The translations under genes and the position numbers were made by a program. A stretch of 64,000 nucleotides of DNA from a virus, in the IMG/VR virus record IMGVR_UViG_3300010885_076238, positions 124,001 to 188,000 of that record; one strand, written 5' to 3'. The notes beneath the pieces were generated by a model that did no database searches, was not told the origin of the DNA, and saw only the letters and a list, made by a program, of their open reading frames with translations. Each line of letters begins with the position of its first letter. Position 1 is the stretch's first letter. Of this stretch, positions 53,491 through 61,224 are shown piece by piece.

Positions 53491-54054
53491 TTATACAAAA
53501 ATTTCACCTTCGGCGTCGAAGCCGATATTTTGAGCCATAAGTTGTTTGTGTGTTGCTAAAATATCACTGACTGGTTGTAATGAAAAGTTGTTTTGCAATA
53601 ATCGCCAAGTGTTTTTTATTTGCGATTGTTTGTGTGCTACTGGGGGTTTTTCTGTGAAGAACTCTCCTTGTCCTTCCCGTCCCAATTCTTCAAAATCAGT
53701 TTTTTTAAATGTTGATATCCAAGGTTTGTAGTCTTTAACAACTTGTACATCTTGTTGTCTAATATACAAAGTTTTCTTTGGTTTAGTAGGAACCAGTATC
53801 CAAGGCATATTCCTAGGTATTAGGTAAGATACAACATTGTGATATTTTCCAGCAAAAGCTCCTGATCTAAAACGTCCGGGTGTTGTTCCTTGTGGTGTTT
53901 GTGCCCAATTTGGAACTTCGTTTGGAACAGATGTTGGACCACTTTCACCATTGTTTGTAATATAAAATTGTCTAAGATTAGAGTGGTCCCCAAAATCTCT
54001 TTTTTCTGCGTCTATTCTGAATACACGATTTTCAAGCCATAATTTAAAGTTCAT
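53491..54054 (-). CDS. Putative packaged protein with NFKLWLENR leader (187 aa)
   Basis: ATG at 54054 gives the leader MNFKLWLENRVFRIDAEK; upstream in-frame TTG and ATG codons overlap the neighbouring gene. The body (DFGDHSNLRQFYITNNGESG, YLIPRNMPWILVPTKPKKTL) is not recognised. It lies in a minus-strand run of four genes (53491-54873), three with the leader. Confidence 0.65.
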   Translation of the reverse strand: MNFKLWLENRVFRIDAEKRDFGDHSNLRQFYITNNGESGPTSVPNEVPNWAQTPQGTTPGRFRSGAFAGKYHNVVSYLIPRNMPWILVPTKPKKTLYIRQQDVQVVKDYKPWISTFKKTDFEELGREGQGEFFTEKPPVAHKQSQIKNTWRLLQNNFSLQPVSDILATHKQLMAQNIGFDAEGEIFV

Positions 54055-54058
54055 AATT

Positions 54059-54274
54059 TTATAAAATATAAGCTTCACCATTTTCAATTAATTTCAATAT
54101 GAAATCGTAAGCTTTTCCTGAGTCTTTTCTTTCCATTTTTCTAATCTTATTATGATAAATTGAATCAACGATTATTGTTTTTCGTTCTCCATTTATATTA
54201 ATGAGTATTCTTCCGTCTTTTGAATAACCGGTAAAGAGTACATTTTCATTTATAAAATCACGAAAGCTTTTCAT
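54059..54274 (-). CDS. Putative packaged protein with KSFRDFINE leader (71 aa)
   Basis: Leader MKSFRDFINENVLF, then a beta-rich domain (GYSKDGRILININGERKTII). It overlaps the gene upstream of it by 17 bases. Function unknown. Confidence 0.6.
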   Translation of the reverse strand: MKSFRDFINENVLFTGYSKDGRILININGERKTIIVDSIYHNKIRKMERKDSGKAYDFILKLIENGEAYIL

Positions 54275-54464
54275 TATTTTTTAGTCTTTTTAGTAAACAA
54301 ATACAAGTTGGAAACTGTGCGTTCTCAGAATAATTTGATCCGCTAGATGGCATTCCTGTTTCACGAACTGGTTCCCATCCTTCTTCCAATAGTTTTTCAA
54401 GACTTTTTATAGAAGAGTTTTTTTCGTCTAAAACTAAAATTTGATATTTATATTCATATTCCAT
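54258..54464 (-). CDS. Hypothetical protein (68 aa)
   Basis: Start chosen at 54464 (EYEYKYQILVLDEKNSSIKS), overlapping the end of the gene upstream by 11 bases; the frame is open further up. A conserved-looking core is EKLLEEGWEPVRETG, resembling small DUF4177-like proteins (from memory). Confidence 0.55.
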   Translation of the reverse strand: MEYEYKYQILVLDEKNSSIKSLEKLLEEGWEPVRETGMPSSGSNYSENAQFPTCICLLKRLKNNEKLS

Positions 54465-54873
54465 ATTGATCGTAATCTTCCTCTCCTGGGTGTTTTGAAA
54501 TTCTACTATCAAGTTGTTTTTCTACATCTTGCTTCCATCCCATTTTATCTATATATTCATTTGTTTTTTTTATTAAATGATCTATATGATCCATGTAAGT
54601 GTTATAAGCTAATCTAGCACTCATCTTTTTTTTATGATCATGTGATCCTGCTGAGTTTGAGTGATCAATATCTTCTTGAGACATTTTAATCATTTCTAAT
54701 TCATCAGCATCTTCACCAAGACCTAACACTCTTAATTTTCTTACAAGATTATTATGATAGCTCTTATCTTGATAAACACCTTTATTTGGTCGGATATCAT
54801 CCGCTTCCAATAAATGAAAAAAAAGGTCAACCCATAAATCTTTTTTATCAAGCCATTCATAAAAGTTTTGCAT
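54454..54873 (-). CDS. Putative packaged protein with QNFYEWLDK leader (139 aa)
   Basis: Leader MQNFYEWLDKKDLWVDLF, then a charged helical body (LGLGEDADELEMIKMSQEDI, HDHKKKMSARLAYNTYMDHI). Several His/Asp pairs could bind metal. First gene of the minus-strand run. Confidence 0.65.
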   Translation of the reverse strand: MQNFYEWLDKKDLWVDLFFHLLEADDIRPNKGVYQDKSYHNNLVRKLRVLGLGEDADELEMIKMSQEDIDHSNSAGSHDHKKKMSARLAYNTYMDHIDHLIKKTNEYIDKMGWKQDVEKQLDSRISKHPGEEDYDQYGI

Positions 54874-54929
54874 ACATTATATATAATTTAATGATTAATT
54901 AATATGTTCGCATTTATTTCGGAGAGATG

Positions 54930-55178
54930 ATGAGTGCCAAAAATTTTAGTTTTAAATTATGGTTGGAAGAAAACGCAGCACCAGCACCAGCACCAGCACC
55001 AGCACCAACTTCATCAACACCATCATCAACACAAACTTCGGATTCTGGATCTACCCTTTCTAAGGACATAGCAAAGGTGCCGACCAAAGTGGGATGCAGC
55101 ACTGTTAGTTGTTGCAGTAAAGATTTTTTCAGAAATTGGCATTACAAAAAAAAGAGAAAAAAGAGGAAGAAAAAATGA
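54930..55178 (+). CDS. Putative packaged protein with NFSFKLWLEE leader and Ala-Pro repeat (82 aa)
   Basis: GGAGAG precedes two ATGs; 54930 is chosen. The leader SAKNFSFKLWLEENAA leads into an (Ala-Pro)n linker, a Ser/Thr stretch, a Cys cluster (GCSTVSCCS) and a very basic end (HYKKKRKKRKKK). The GCACCA repeat encoding Ala-Pro is a likely slippage tract. Confidence 0.55.
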   Translation: MSAKNFSFKLWLEENAAPAPAPAPAPTSSTPSSTQTSDSGSTLSKDIAKVPTKVGCSTVSCCSKDFFRNWHYKKKRKKRKKK

Positions 55179-55990
55179 AAACGGGTTTCTGTTTTACAGG
55201 AGAAGGAGCTAGAGGAGCAATACAAGCAGGAATAGCCTTGGGTTTGCATAATCAAGGCATAAATGCTGACTTTACAATTGGAATATCATCAGGATCTATT
55301 TGTGCTGCTTCATATGCGTATCTAGGACCTAAAGGATTAGCTGAAATGTGGTCTAATGTTAATAATATTTTTGATGTTTTTGGAATTAATTATAATTTAA
55401 TTGGCAAAACAGGACTATTGAATCAGAAGCCAATGCAAAAAATCTTGCAAAAAGCGATGGAAAACGAACCAATATGTGAAAGCGTTGTTATTAGAATGAA
55501 TATAGAAGATGGTTATTTAGACTATGTGTCAAATAAAGATGTATCTTCTAGCGAATTCGCAGAAGCAGTTTTAGGAAGCGTAGCCATTACTGCTTTAGTA
55601 GAAGATAGAAATGGCTGGGTAGATGCTGGGAGTCGTCAAATAGCCCCTCTAGATCAATGTATAAGGGCAGGTTGTGATAATATCTATGTGATTATGGGTA
55701 GGCCTCTTCATTTGCCTCCTTGGCAAAAACCTAAAGGTTTATTTAAATTATTTAATATGGCATTTAGGGCGTTCGATATAACCCTCTATGAAATAATGAT
55801 TAGAGATATAAATAGTTGCATAAGGGACAAGTCACACCCCGATTTCAAAAATGTAAATATTTTTTTAGTAGAGCCTAAAGAATTATTTTATGAAAGCGTT
55901 GAATTTGCCAAATGCAAAAAAGGCGTTGTTTATGGGACAACAGAATACAACAGACATGATAAAAAAGGATTGAGAAAATTTATAAAATGA
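55175..55990 (+). CDS. Patatin-like phospholipase (271 aa)
   Basis: GAGGAAG precedes ATG 55175, which overlaps the previous stop. The oxyanion loop is GEGARGAIQAGI, the nucleophile elbow GISSGS (G-x-S-x-G, about residue 43) and the catalytic Asp lies in WVDAGS. The Ser-Asp dyad is intact. Patatins hydrolyse membrane lipids; a phage copy may aid lysis, exit or entry. Confidence 0.85.
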   Translation: MKTGFCFTGEGARGAIQAGIALGLHNQGINADFTIGISSGSICAASYAYLGPKGLAEMWSNVNNIFDVFGINYNLIGKTGLLNQKPMQKILQKAMENEPICESVVIRMNIEDGYLDYVSNKDVSSSEFAEAVLGSVAITALVEDRNGWVDAGSRQIAPLDQCIRAGCDNIYVIMGRPLHLPPWQKPKGLFKLFNMAFRAFDITLYEIMIRDINSCIRDKSHPDFKNVNIFLVEPKELFYESVEFAKCKKGVVYGTTEYNRHDKKGLRKFIK

Positions 55991-56253
55991 ACTTCAAAGA
56001 ATGGCTTATGAAAGAAGGTTCTAATACCGGATCTAAAACTGGTCTGTACCCTTTGGGATACGGAGGCGTAGGTTTGTATCCTCCATCATGGTACATAACA
56101 AGAAGCGCAGATGCAATTTATTATTTCACAATTGATGAAAGAATATATAAATCTAAGGATGGAGGTCTTTTTGATATTAGTCATATTCCAGGCAATAATA
56201 TAAAACAAAACTCTGGCGAGGGTGGATCTTGGAACATTACGAAAATAAAATAA
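55987..56253 (+). CDS. Putative packaged protein with NFKEWLMKE leader (88 aa)
   Basis: ATGA overlap with the patatin gene. Leader MNFKEWLMKEGSNTG, then a Gly/Tyr-rich small domain (GLYPLGYGGVGLYPPSWYIT). It may be co-packaged with the lipase. Confidence 0.6.
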   Translation: MNFKEWLMKEGSNTGSKTGLYPLGYGGVGLYPPSWYITRSADAIYYFTIDERIYKSKDGGLFDISHIPGNNIKQNSGEGGSWNITKIK

Positions 56254-56254
56254 C

Positions 56255-56716
56255 ATGACATTATCAATAAGAAAAATTAATTCTAAAGATTATAATGAAA
56301 TAGAAAATATAGCAAATCAAAGCTACTCAGAAGATTATTATGAATCTGAAGAAAGTTTCATTAGCAAGATAGAGAAATTTCCAGATGGATGTTATGTCGC
56401 TGATCTAGACGGTGTTGTGGGATACGTAATATCATTTCCTTATTACGTAGGAAAATCTTTTCCCATCAATACGAATTACGAAATAGTAGAAAATCCAAAT
56501 TGTTGGTATATACACGACCTTTGTGTTGTTGAAAGATTCAGAAACAAAGGTGTTGCAAAAACACTTGCAAAAGAAATAATTAAAAAATCATGGAATGTCG
56601 TGGCTCTAACAGCAGTGCAAAATTCAACTTCTTTTTGGAACAAGTTTGGATTTTTATCTTTTAAAATAGTAAATTACTGTAACCAAAAAGCAGACTATAT
56701 GATATTAATTAAATAA
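56255..56716 (+). CDS. GNAT-family N-acetyltransferase (153 aa)
   Basis: A typical GNAT layout: ISIRKINSKDYNEIENIANQ-like start, YVADLDGVVGYVIS strand, and the acetyl-CoA loop CVVERFRNKGVAKTLAKEII (R-x-x-G-x-A), then FWNKFGFLSFKIV. Substrate unknown. Confidence 0.85.
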   Translation: MTLSIRKINSKDYNEIENIANQSYSEDYYESEESFISKIEKFPDGCYVADLDGVVGYVISFPYYVGKSFPINTNYEIVENPNCWYIHDLCVVERFRNKGVAKTLAKEIIKKSWNVVALTAVQNSTSFWNKFGFLSFKIVNYCNQKADYMILIK

Positions 56717-56724
56717 AGGAAAAA

Positions 56725-56931
56725 ATGATTGAAGAAATAGATTATTCAGAAGAAGCAAAATTTGATCTGTTCGAATCAGTTAAAAAAGAAAAGACCTCCT
56801 GGGCCAGTTGCATCATATCAAAAATGCCACCTTCTTATGAAGATGTTAAAATAAAATTAGAAAAGATGGATATGTCAATAACAAAAAAAGAATATGAAAA
56901 AATATGCAAAGAATTAGGATTTAATTTTTAG
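56725..56931 (+). CDS. Small acidic protein (68 aa)
   Basis: AAAGGAA precedes the ATG. Product: IEEIDYSEEAKFDLFESVKK, then DMSITKKEYEKICKELGF. Its end overlaps a convergent gene by 11 bases. Confidence 0.55.
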   Translation: MIEEIDYSEEAKFDLFESVKKEKTSWASCIISKMPPSYEDVKIKLEKMDMSITKKEYEKICKELGFNF

Positions 56932-57067
56932 TCATAAATCTTTTCATAAATTGACTGCCGCTGTATTCGTTTCTTAGTTTTCTAATTTCTAAAATCGCTT
57001 CTTTTATTATTTCTTCTTTTTCTTTATCTTCAAACGTAATTTTACTTAATTTTTCAATTATATCCAT
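56921..57067 (-). CDS. Small helical protein (48 aa)
   Basis: AGAGGTAG lies 7 bases before the ATG on the minus strand. Product: DIIEKLSKITFEDKEKEEII, then KEAILEIRKLRNEYSG. It is followed, across about 100 AT-rich bases without a gene, by the next minus-strand gene upstream. Confidence 0.5.
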   Translation of the reverse strand: MDIIEKLSKITFEDKEKEEIIKEAILEIRKLRNEYSGSQFMKRFMTKN

Positions 57068-57169
57068 AAGACTACCTCTTTAAAAATCTAAAGATACAAC
57101 ACTTTTCACCTCGAAATCTTCTGATTGAGTATTTCAATTTTTCAACTAATAATTTTAATTTAATAAACA

Positions 57170-57538
57170 TTATTTTATCCAAAATACAAAATCGTTTAGT
57201 TCTTCGTCAAAAGCAGATTCTAAGGCCCCAGAAGAAACCAAATTGACCAAAGAGTTACTAATCATTCTACTATTTAAATTTTCTATAATTTTATATAATG
57301 TCTTTTTAGAAAACTTATAGCCAGACTTGTATTTTTTGATCATAGTCATAGCTATGTTTTTAGTTTCTTCAATTGTTATAATAGAATCGATATTTTTTGG
57401 TTTTTCTAATTTCAATAAATAATCTTCTTTATCTTGAAAGGAATCATTGATTTCAATAAATTTTTCAAACGAGATTTCTCTTACTCGTTGTAAAAAATTA
57501 TCTATTTCTTGATCTTCTATGTAAAACCAATCATTCAT
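57170..57538 (-). CDS. Hypothetical protein (122 aa)
   Basis: Acidic, helical (DWFYIEDQEIDNFLQRVREI, TIEETKNIAMTMIKKYKSGY). The first residues vaguely echo the local leader but are acidic. It overlaps the gene upstream by 8 bases. Confidence 0.6.
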   Translation of the reverse strand: MNDWFYIEDQEIDNFLQRVREISFEKFIEINDSFQDKEDYLLKLEKPKNIDSIITIEETKNIAMTMIKKYKSGYKFSKKTLYKIIENLNSRMISNSLVNLVSSGALESAFDEELNDFVFWIK

Positions 57539-57767
57539 CTTTTTTCTTTTTCTTTTTCTTAGGTTTTTCTTCCAAGTCTTGATCTTGTTTCTTTACTTCA
57601 TTTTTCTTGTTCACAATAGAAAGAAGTCTGGCTCTTTCTTTTTTTGCTCCAACATCTTTTCCAAAAACAGAGTCTAAAGAAGATATTTGGTCCTGTGGAC
57701 TTCTTTTATCTCTTTTTTGCTGTCTATCTTCAGCCTCTTGTTTTTTTAGATCTTTACTCTTTCCCAT
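57531..57767 (-). CDS. Lys-rich charged protein (78 aa)
   Basis: Almost entirely charged: KDLKKQEAEDRQQKRDKRSP at the start and EKPKKKKKKKDE at the end. Probably disordered and nucleic-acid binding. Confidence 0.55.
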   Translation of the reverse strand: MGKSKDLKKQEAEDRQQKRDKRSPQDQISSLDSVFGKDVGAKKERARLLSIVNKKNEVKKQDQDLEEKPKKKKKKKDE

Positions 57768-57786
57768 ATTTATCCCTTTGTTAATG

Positions 57787-58008
57787 TTATTTCCAAAAAC
57801 TTTTAATCTTGGTTTCTTCGTTTTTTGAAACTATTGTTTTTGCCAAAGTAGACAAAATAAAAACAGAAATCCAAGTCTTCCAATTATAAGGAGTGTCTAA
57901 ATGAAATAAATTATTCAATGCCCATATTACTAATAGAGGCGTATAAAATATAAGAAAAAAAGACAATAAAACCAAGCAAAATGTAACTAAAATTTCTTTA
58001 TTATTCAT
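57787..58008 (-). CDS. Two-span membrane protein (73 aa)
   Basis: Two hydrophobic segments (FCLVLLSFFLIFYTPLLVIW and WISVFILSTLAKTIV) with a polar tail. It overlaps the glycosyltransferase stop by one base. Confidence 0.65.
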   Translation of the reverse strand: MNNKEILVTFCLVLLSFFLIFYTPLLVIWALNNLFHLDTPYNWKTWISVFILSTLAKTIVSKNEETKIKSFWK

Positions 58009-59405
58009 TATAAACTCCTTATAAAATCTTCCCAGTCCTGGGCAGATTTTTTTTCTTCAAACAAAACTCTAGACTTTTCTAGCAATTCTGTTCTTTTACT
58101 TTTATCTTTATTTGTGGCTATGCTGACTGCCTTTTCAATATACTCTTCCACAGTATTAACACAGTAATCTTTTTCTAAATTTATTTTTTTATAGAAGCCA
58201 TAAGTAAATCTGCCATTAATCTTATTAGTTGGCATAGAAACAACAGGAAGCCCACAGGCAAAACACTCAAGAGTAGAATTCATATTTCCAAAAGGATAGC
58301 TTTCTATAAATACATCACTTAGATACAACAAGTTCATATTGTCATTGGAATCTAATCTAGACAGAAATCTTATTCTATTAGCATATTCCAAACCAAGGTT
58401 TTTCTCAAGAGCAGTATAAAATATTAAATCAAAATTAGAAAATCCCAATTTGGTAAGAACAATTAAAGCCTTTTCGTCCTTTTCCAAGATGCCTTTAAAT
58501 ATATCAAACATTTCTTTGCCCATCTTAAAAAAAGAAGAATTGCAAAAGTAAATGTTATTATCCTTATGTATTTGGAAATATTCTCTTGGTTTAAAGTTAT
58601 TTATATAATTTTCTAGTTGTATTTTCTTATAAACAATCCCCAAAGAATCAAAAAGAATTGGCTTTTCTGTGTAGTTATTTTCCGGCTCTGTTTCATAGTA
58701 CTTGGAAGTGACAAAATAGTCCGCCGTTCCACTCGATTCACTATGTCCAAACGTGGTCACCTGAACAGGCGCAAGTCTAAAAAGCCCTATGCAAGAAGTC
58801 ATAGCATCCATGTTCATATCAGGATAAACTATAACGTCATACCGCCCAGCACCTATTTTTTCTATGTTTTTTTCTATGTTGTCTGTTTGTATTATGTTTT
58901 TACAATCTTTATAAGACTCCATAACATCATTGCTAACAGGATATTGAGTCATTAGATCAATATGAAAATCAGGAACTTTTGATAAATGCTCTAAAATTCC
59001 ATGAGTTGATTTATAAACAGAAGAATTACAATTCATTCTTGAGCTAAAAAACAATATTTTTTTATAAGGCTTATTGTATGGAGTTTCACATTTATATTTT
59101 TCATTTATTTTATTAATATAATTGCCAAATGAATTTTTATAAATATAAATAAAATCTTCTAAAATATCTTTTATACTCAAGCCATAATAAGCCAAATAAA
59201 AAACAGGCAAGCCATTATTTAATAAATTTATATCAGCCTTCTCTTTTTCATAACTTGGTACGCTATCAACATACTCTTTGAATTTAGCTAAATGCTCTCT
59301 TACTTTTAATAAATGTTGGCCTCTTTCTTTATGATCCATTTCCAAAATGTAATGAGGAATTTGACTAAGAGGCTCAATTGCTTTTGATATTAGATTTTCA
59401 TTCAT
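58008..59405 (-). CDS. Glycosyltransferase, GT41/OGT-like (465 aa)
   Basis: A helical N-terminus is followed by a GT-B fold: ILFFSSRMNCNSSVY, DVIVYPDMNMDA, APVQVTTFGHSESSGTADYF (equivalent to the APVQ..GxxxxxG region of O-GlcNAc-transferase-like enzymes), IYFCNSSFFKMGKEMFDIF and the UDP-sugar site DVFIESYPFGNMNSTLECFA followed by CGLPVV. Likely protein or capsid glycosylation. No TPR array is present, so the acceptor choice must differ from that of OGT. Confidence 0.8.
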   Translation of the reverse strand: MNENLISKAIEPLSQIPHYILEMDHKERGQHLLKVREHLAKFKEYVDSVPSYEKEKADINLLNNGLPVFYLAYYGLSIKDILEDFIYIYKNSFGNYINKINEKYKCETPYNKPYKKILFFSSRMNCNSSVYKSTHGILEHLSKVPDFHIDLMTQYPVSNDVMESYKDCKNIIQTDNIEKNIEKIGAGRYDVIVYPDMNMDAMTSCIGLFRLAPVQVTTFGHSESSGTADYFVTSKYYETEPENNYTEKPILFDSLGIVYKKIQLENYINNFKPREYFQIHKDNNIYFCNSSFFKMGKEMFDIFKGILEKDEKALIVLTKLGFSNFDLIFYTALEKNLGLEYANRIRFLSRLDSNDNMNLLYLSDVFIESYPFGNMNSTLECFACGLPVVSMPTNKINGRFTYGFYKKINLEKDYCVNTVEEYIEKAVSIATNKDKSKRTELLEKSRVLFEEKKSAQDWEDFIRSL

Positions 59406-59419
59406 TATAAAATTTCTAC

Positions 59420-59503
59420 AGTGGTGGATGCTGGATTTGAACCAGCGAAGGCAATGCCATCAAATTTACAGTCTGACCCCTTTGACCGCTCGGGAAATCC
59501 ACC
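59420..59503 (-). tRNA. tRNA-Tyr(GTA)
   Basis: Minus strand. Acceptor GGTGGAT/ATCCACC, anticodon loop CTGTAAA, long class II variable arm, discriminator A. Confidence 0.95.
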
Positions 59504-59509
59504 GGAAAA

Positions 59510-59580
59510 CACGGAAAGAAGGAATCGAACCCTCACCAGCCGCTTTGGAGACGGCAGTTCTACCATTAAACTATTTCCGC
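59510..59580 (-). tRNA. tRNA-Trp(CCA)
   Basis: Minus strand. Acceptor GCGGAAA/TTTCCGT, anticodon stem GCCGT/GCGGC with loop CTCCAAA, discriminator G as usual for Trp. Confidence 0.88.
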
Positions 59581-59638
59581 ACTCGCAACTCTGCGTCAGC
59601 CTCCGAGTAATATATTATAATAAAATGCTATAGAAAAA

Positions 59639-60118
59639 TCAACATAATTTTTTGTATCTATTTTTTCTTCCATTTCCCCTATTCCTGCCTTTGAAAGTTG
59701 GCAAAGTTGCATCGCAATTATTACATATAATTCTAAAATTAGATATTTCGTTATTTTTTGAATTTCCATCAATGTGGTCACTGACCAATGGAATTTTAAG
59801 CCCTGTCCATTCTGATAGGCCGCACATCATACATTTATGTCCGTATTTATGTATTAAATACGCTCTAACTAATCTACGAATGCTACAGTCTGTGTGTGTT
59901 TTGTAATTTCCACTTTCTACTGTTTCAGTTAGTCTTCTAATATTTTTTTCTTGAAAATTTTTATTTTTATTCCAAGGAATGGATCCTTTCTTTTTACCAG
60001 CTAATTTTGAATGAGTGTGTTTTATTTTTTGAAGATTGTTTTTACAACACATTTCGTGTGCAACTAGCGAGCCTTTGTTTTCTATTTTTTTATTACAAAA
60101 TTGACATTGATTTTTCAT
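59639..60118 (-). CDS. HNH endonuclease within the tRNA cluster (159 aa)
   Basis: An N-terminal zinc finger (CQFCNKKIENKGSLVAHEMC) precedes a central basic segment and an HNH domain (HKCMMCGLSEWTGLKIPLVS, DHIDGNSKNNEISNFRIICN, NCDATLPTFKG). It lies between tRNA-Trp and tRNA-Ser. Probably a free-standing homing endonuclease that targets the tRNA array; no intron is apparent next to it, but an interrupted tRNA-Asn is 100 bases away. Confidence 0.9.
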   Translation of the reverse strand: MKNQCQFCNKKIENKGSLVAHEMCCKNNLQKIKHTHSKLAGKKKGSIPWNKNKNFQEKNIRRLTETVESGNYKTHTDCSIRRLVRAYLIHKYGHKCMMCGLSEWTGLKIPLVSDHIDGNSKNNEISNFRIICNNCDATLPTFKGRNRGNGRKNRYKKLC

Positions 60119-60128
60119 AATGCTTGAG

Positions 60129-60215
60129 CAGAGGCCCAGGGAATCTAACCCTGACCGGTTTTATCCGGTCCGCTTTAGCAAAGCGGTGCAGCAAAACAGT
60201 ATCTGCCTGACCTCT
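60129..60215 (-). tRNA. tRNA-Ser(GCT)
   Basis: Minus strand. Acceptor AGAGGTC/GGCCTCT, anticodon stem CCGCT/AGCGG with loop TTGCTAA, long variable arm (ACCGG/CCGGT), discriminator G. Confidence 0.93.
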
Positions 60216-60219
60216 AAAA

Positions 60220-60355
60220 CTGGCGAAACAGGATTCGAACCTGTAACCTAGCGGTTAATCCACTGCTGGGGTTTGAACCCAGTAATCTCCAGCCTTTTGG
60301 GCTTTAATTCAGTGGCTTTATACAGCCGCTCGCTCTACCGTTGAGCTATTCGCCA
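60220..60355 (-). tRNA. tRNA-Asn(GTT), interrupted by a 64-nt insert
   Basis: Minus strand. Acceptor TGGCGAA/TTCGCCA with U1-A72 and G73, D stem GCTC/GAGC, anticodon stem AGCGG/CCGCT and T arm ACAGG-TTCGAAT-CCTGT are all intact. The anticodon loop is split by 64 nt (60258-60321). Removing them leaves CTGTTAA, the standard Asn loop with anticodon GUU. The identity also fits the acceptor end. Whether the RNA is spliced is unknown. Confidence 0.75.
60258..60321 (-). other. tRNA-like insert inside tRNA-Asn
   Basis: In RNA sense the insert folds as CCACTG/CAGTGG (acceptor-like), AGCC-CAAAA-GGCT (anticodon-arm-like) and CTGGG-TTCAAAC-CCCAG (a perfect T arm), with no D arm. It is too short for a group I or II intron. 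It may be a decayed tRNA that inserted, or an intron of a new kind. Confidence 0.6.
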
Positions 60356-60370
60356 ATAAATCTAATTATA

Positions 60371-60562
60371 TTATAGAGAACATTTTTTTTCAATAGCAGT
60401 TTCAGATATAGCAACTGTATTCAATACTTTATCATATCCACAAATTTCCCAATCTACTTTATAAAATAGTTTATCTTCTATTTTTTCTAATATTTTTGTT
60501 TCAACGGTTCTTTGTCCTATTTTAAGAATAACCAATTCATTAACGGAAAATTTATGATTCAT
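60371..60562 (-). CDS. Small beta-rich protein (63 aa)
   Basis: Product: NHKFSVNELVILKIGQRTVE, then VDWEICGYDKVLNTVAISET, like a small SH3-type barrel. Coupled (ATGA) to the gene upstream. Confidence 0.55.
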   Translation of the reverse strand: MNHKFSVNELVILKIGQRTVETKILEKIEDKLFYKVDWEICGYDKVLNTVAISETAIEKKCSL

Positions 60563-60777
60563 TTGTTTGCCTCAAGTACAAAATAATCAGGCTTTGAAGC
60601 AAAAACTCTACCAAATAAAGTTAGCTTTTCTGCTCGATCAAACGCTTCATTTTTGTCATTTGTTTCATATACTATTTGTGAAAAACTATCAACCACTACA
60701 TATTTTTTTTCAGATTTAGGCGTAGAGCAAGAGCAAAAATTTATAATTAATAGAGAAATAATTAAGCGAGAAAGCAT
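60559..60777 (-). CDS. Small exported or lipoprotein-like protein (72 aa)
   Basis: A hydrophobic start (LSRLIISLLIINFCSCSTPK) with a Cys pair at the end resembles a lipoprotein signal, though the lipobox is not canonical. The rest is a short alpha/beta domain. Confidence 0.55.
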   Translation of the reverse strand: MLSRLIISLLIINFCSCSTPKSEKKYVVVDSFSQIVYETNDKNEAFDRAEKLTLFGRVFASKPDYFVLEANK

Positions 60778-60828
60778 TTGTTTTCATCCTTGATGGGTTA
60801 ATGTGAGTATACCAGAATAACAATTAAA

Positions 60829-60862
60829 TAAAAAGGGAGGATTGTTTTCACAATCCTCCCTT
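60829..60862 (-). terminator. Terminator of the tmRNA gene
   Basis: On the minus strand, AAGGGAGGATTG pairs with CAATCCTCCCTT and is followed by TTTTT. It starts 3 bases after the tmRNA end. Confidence 0.85.
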
Positions 60863-60864
60863 AG

Positions 60865-61213
60865 TGGAGTCGAGGGGAGTCGAACCCCTGTCCGTAAGCG
60901 TACTCAATACGGCCTCTACACGTTTGTTTCATTGTTCATAAGACTTCATTAACCACAATGAACAAAGGTCTTTGAGTCTTTCAACCTATTTTCTCATATT
61001 GGGCTAAGTTGACCAGTCCAATACCAGCAGGATTTTACATCAAACTTTTGGACGCTTCCCGCGTGGCTTCCTAAGTTCGTGGTTGCCTTCTCAGGCAGCC
61101 ATTGCGTAACTATTTGTGCCGGTTAAGGCTTTAGTCGATTTTTACGAGGCCATCGACCAACCTCGACGTGCCACCAATATCTCCTATCACTACGTCGATA
61201 CCATTACGACCCC
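60865..61213 (-). ncRNA. ssrA: tmRNA (transfer-messenger RNA), 349 nt
   Basis: Minus strand. Ends pair as a tRNA-Ala-like acceptor (GGGGTCG/CGACTCC, including the G3-U70 alanine signal, discriminator A), with T arm AGGGG-TTCGACT-CCCCT. The tag reading frame at 61091-61120 reads GGC ACA AAT AGT TAC GCA ATG GCT GCC TGA, giving a tag of about GTNSYAMAA and ending in Ala-Ala as bacterial tags do. tmRNA rescues stalled ribosomes and marks the nascent peptide for proteolysis. A phage copy could keep translation running, or retag host proteins. Confidence 0.9.
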
Positions 61214-61224
61214 TTCACGGAATA

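Noticed and set aside
59510-59580. tRNA-Gly instead of tRNA-Trp
   Set aside because: The body resembles bacterial tRNA-Gly, but the loop CTCCAAA centres on CCA and the discriminator is G, as in tRNA-Trp.
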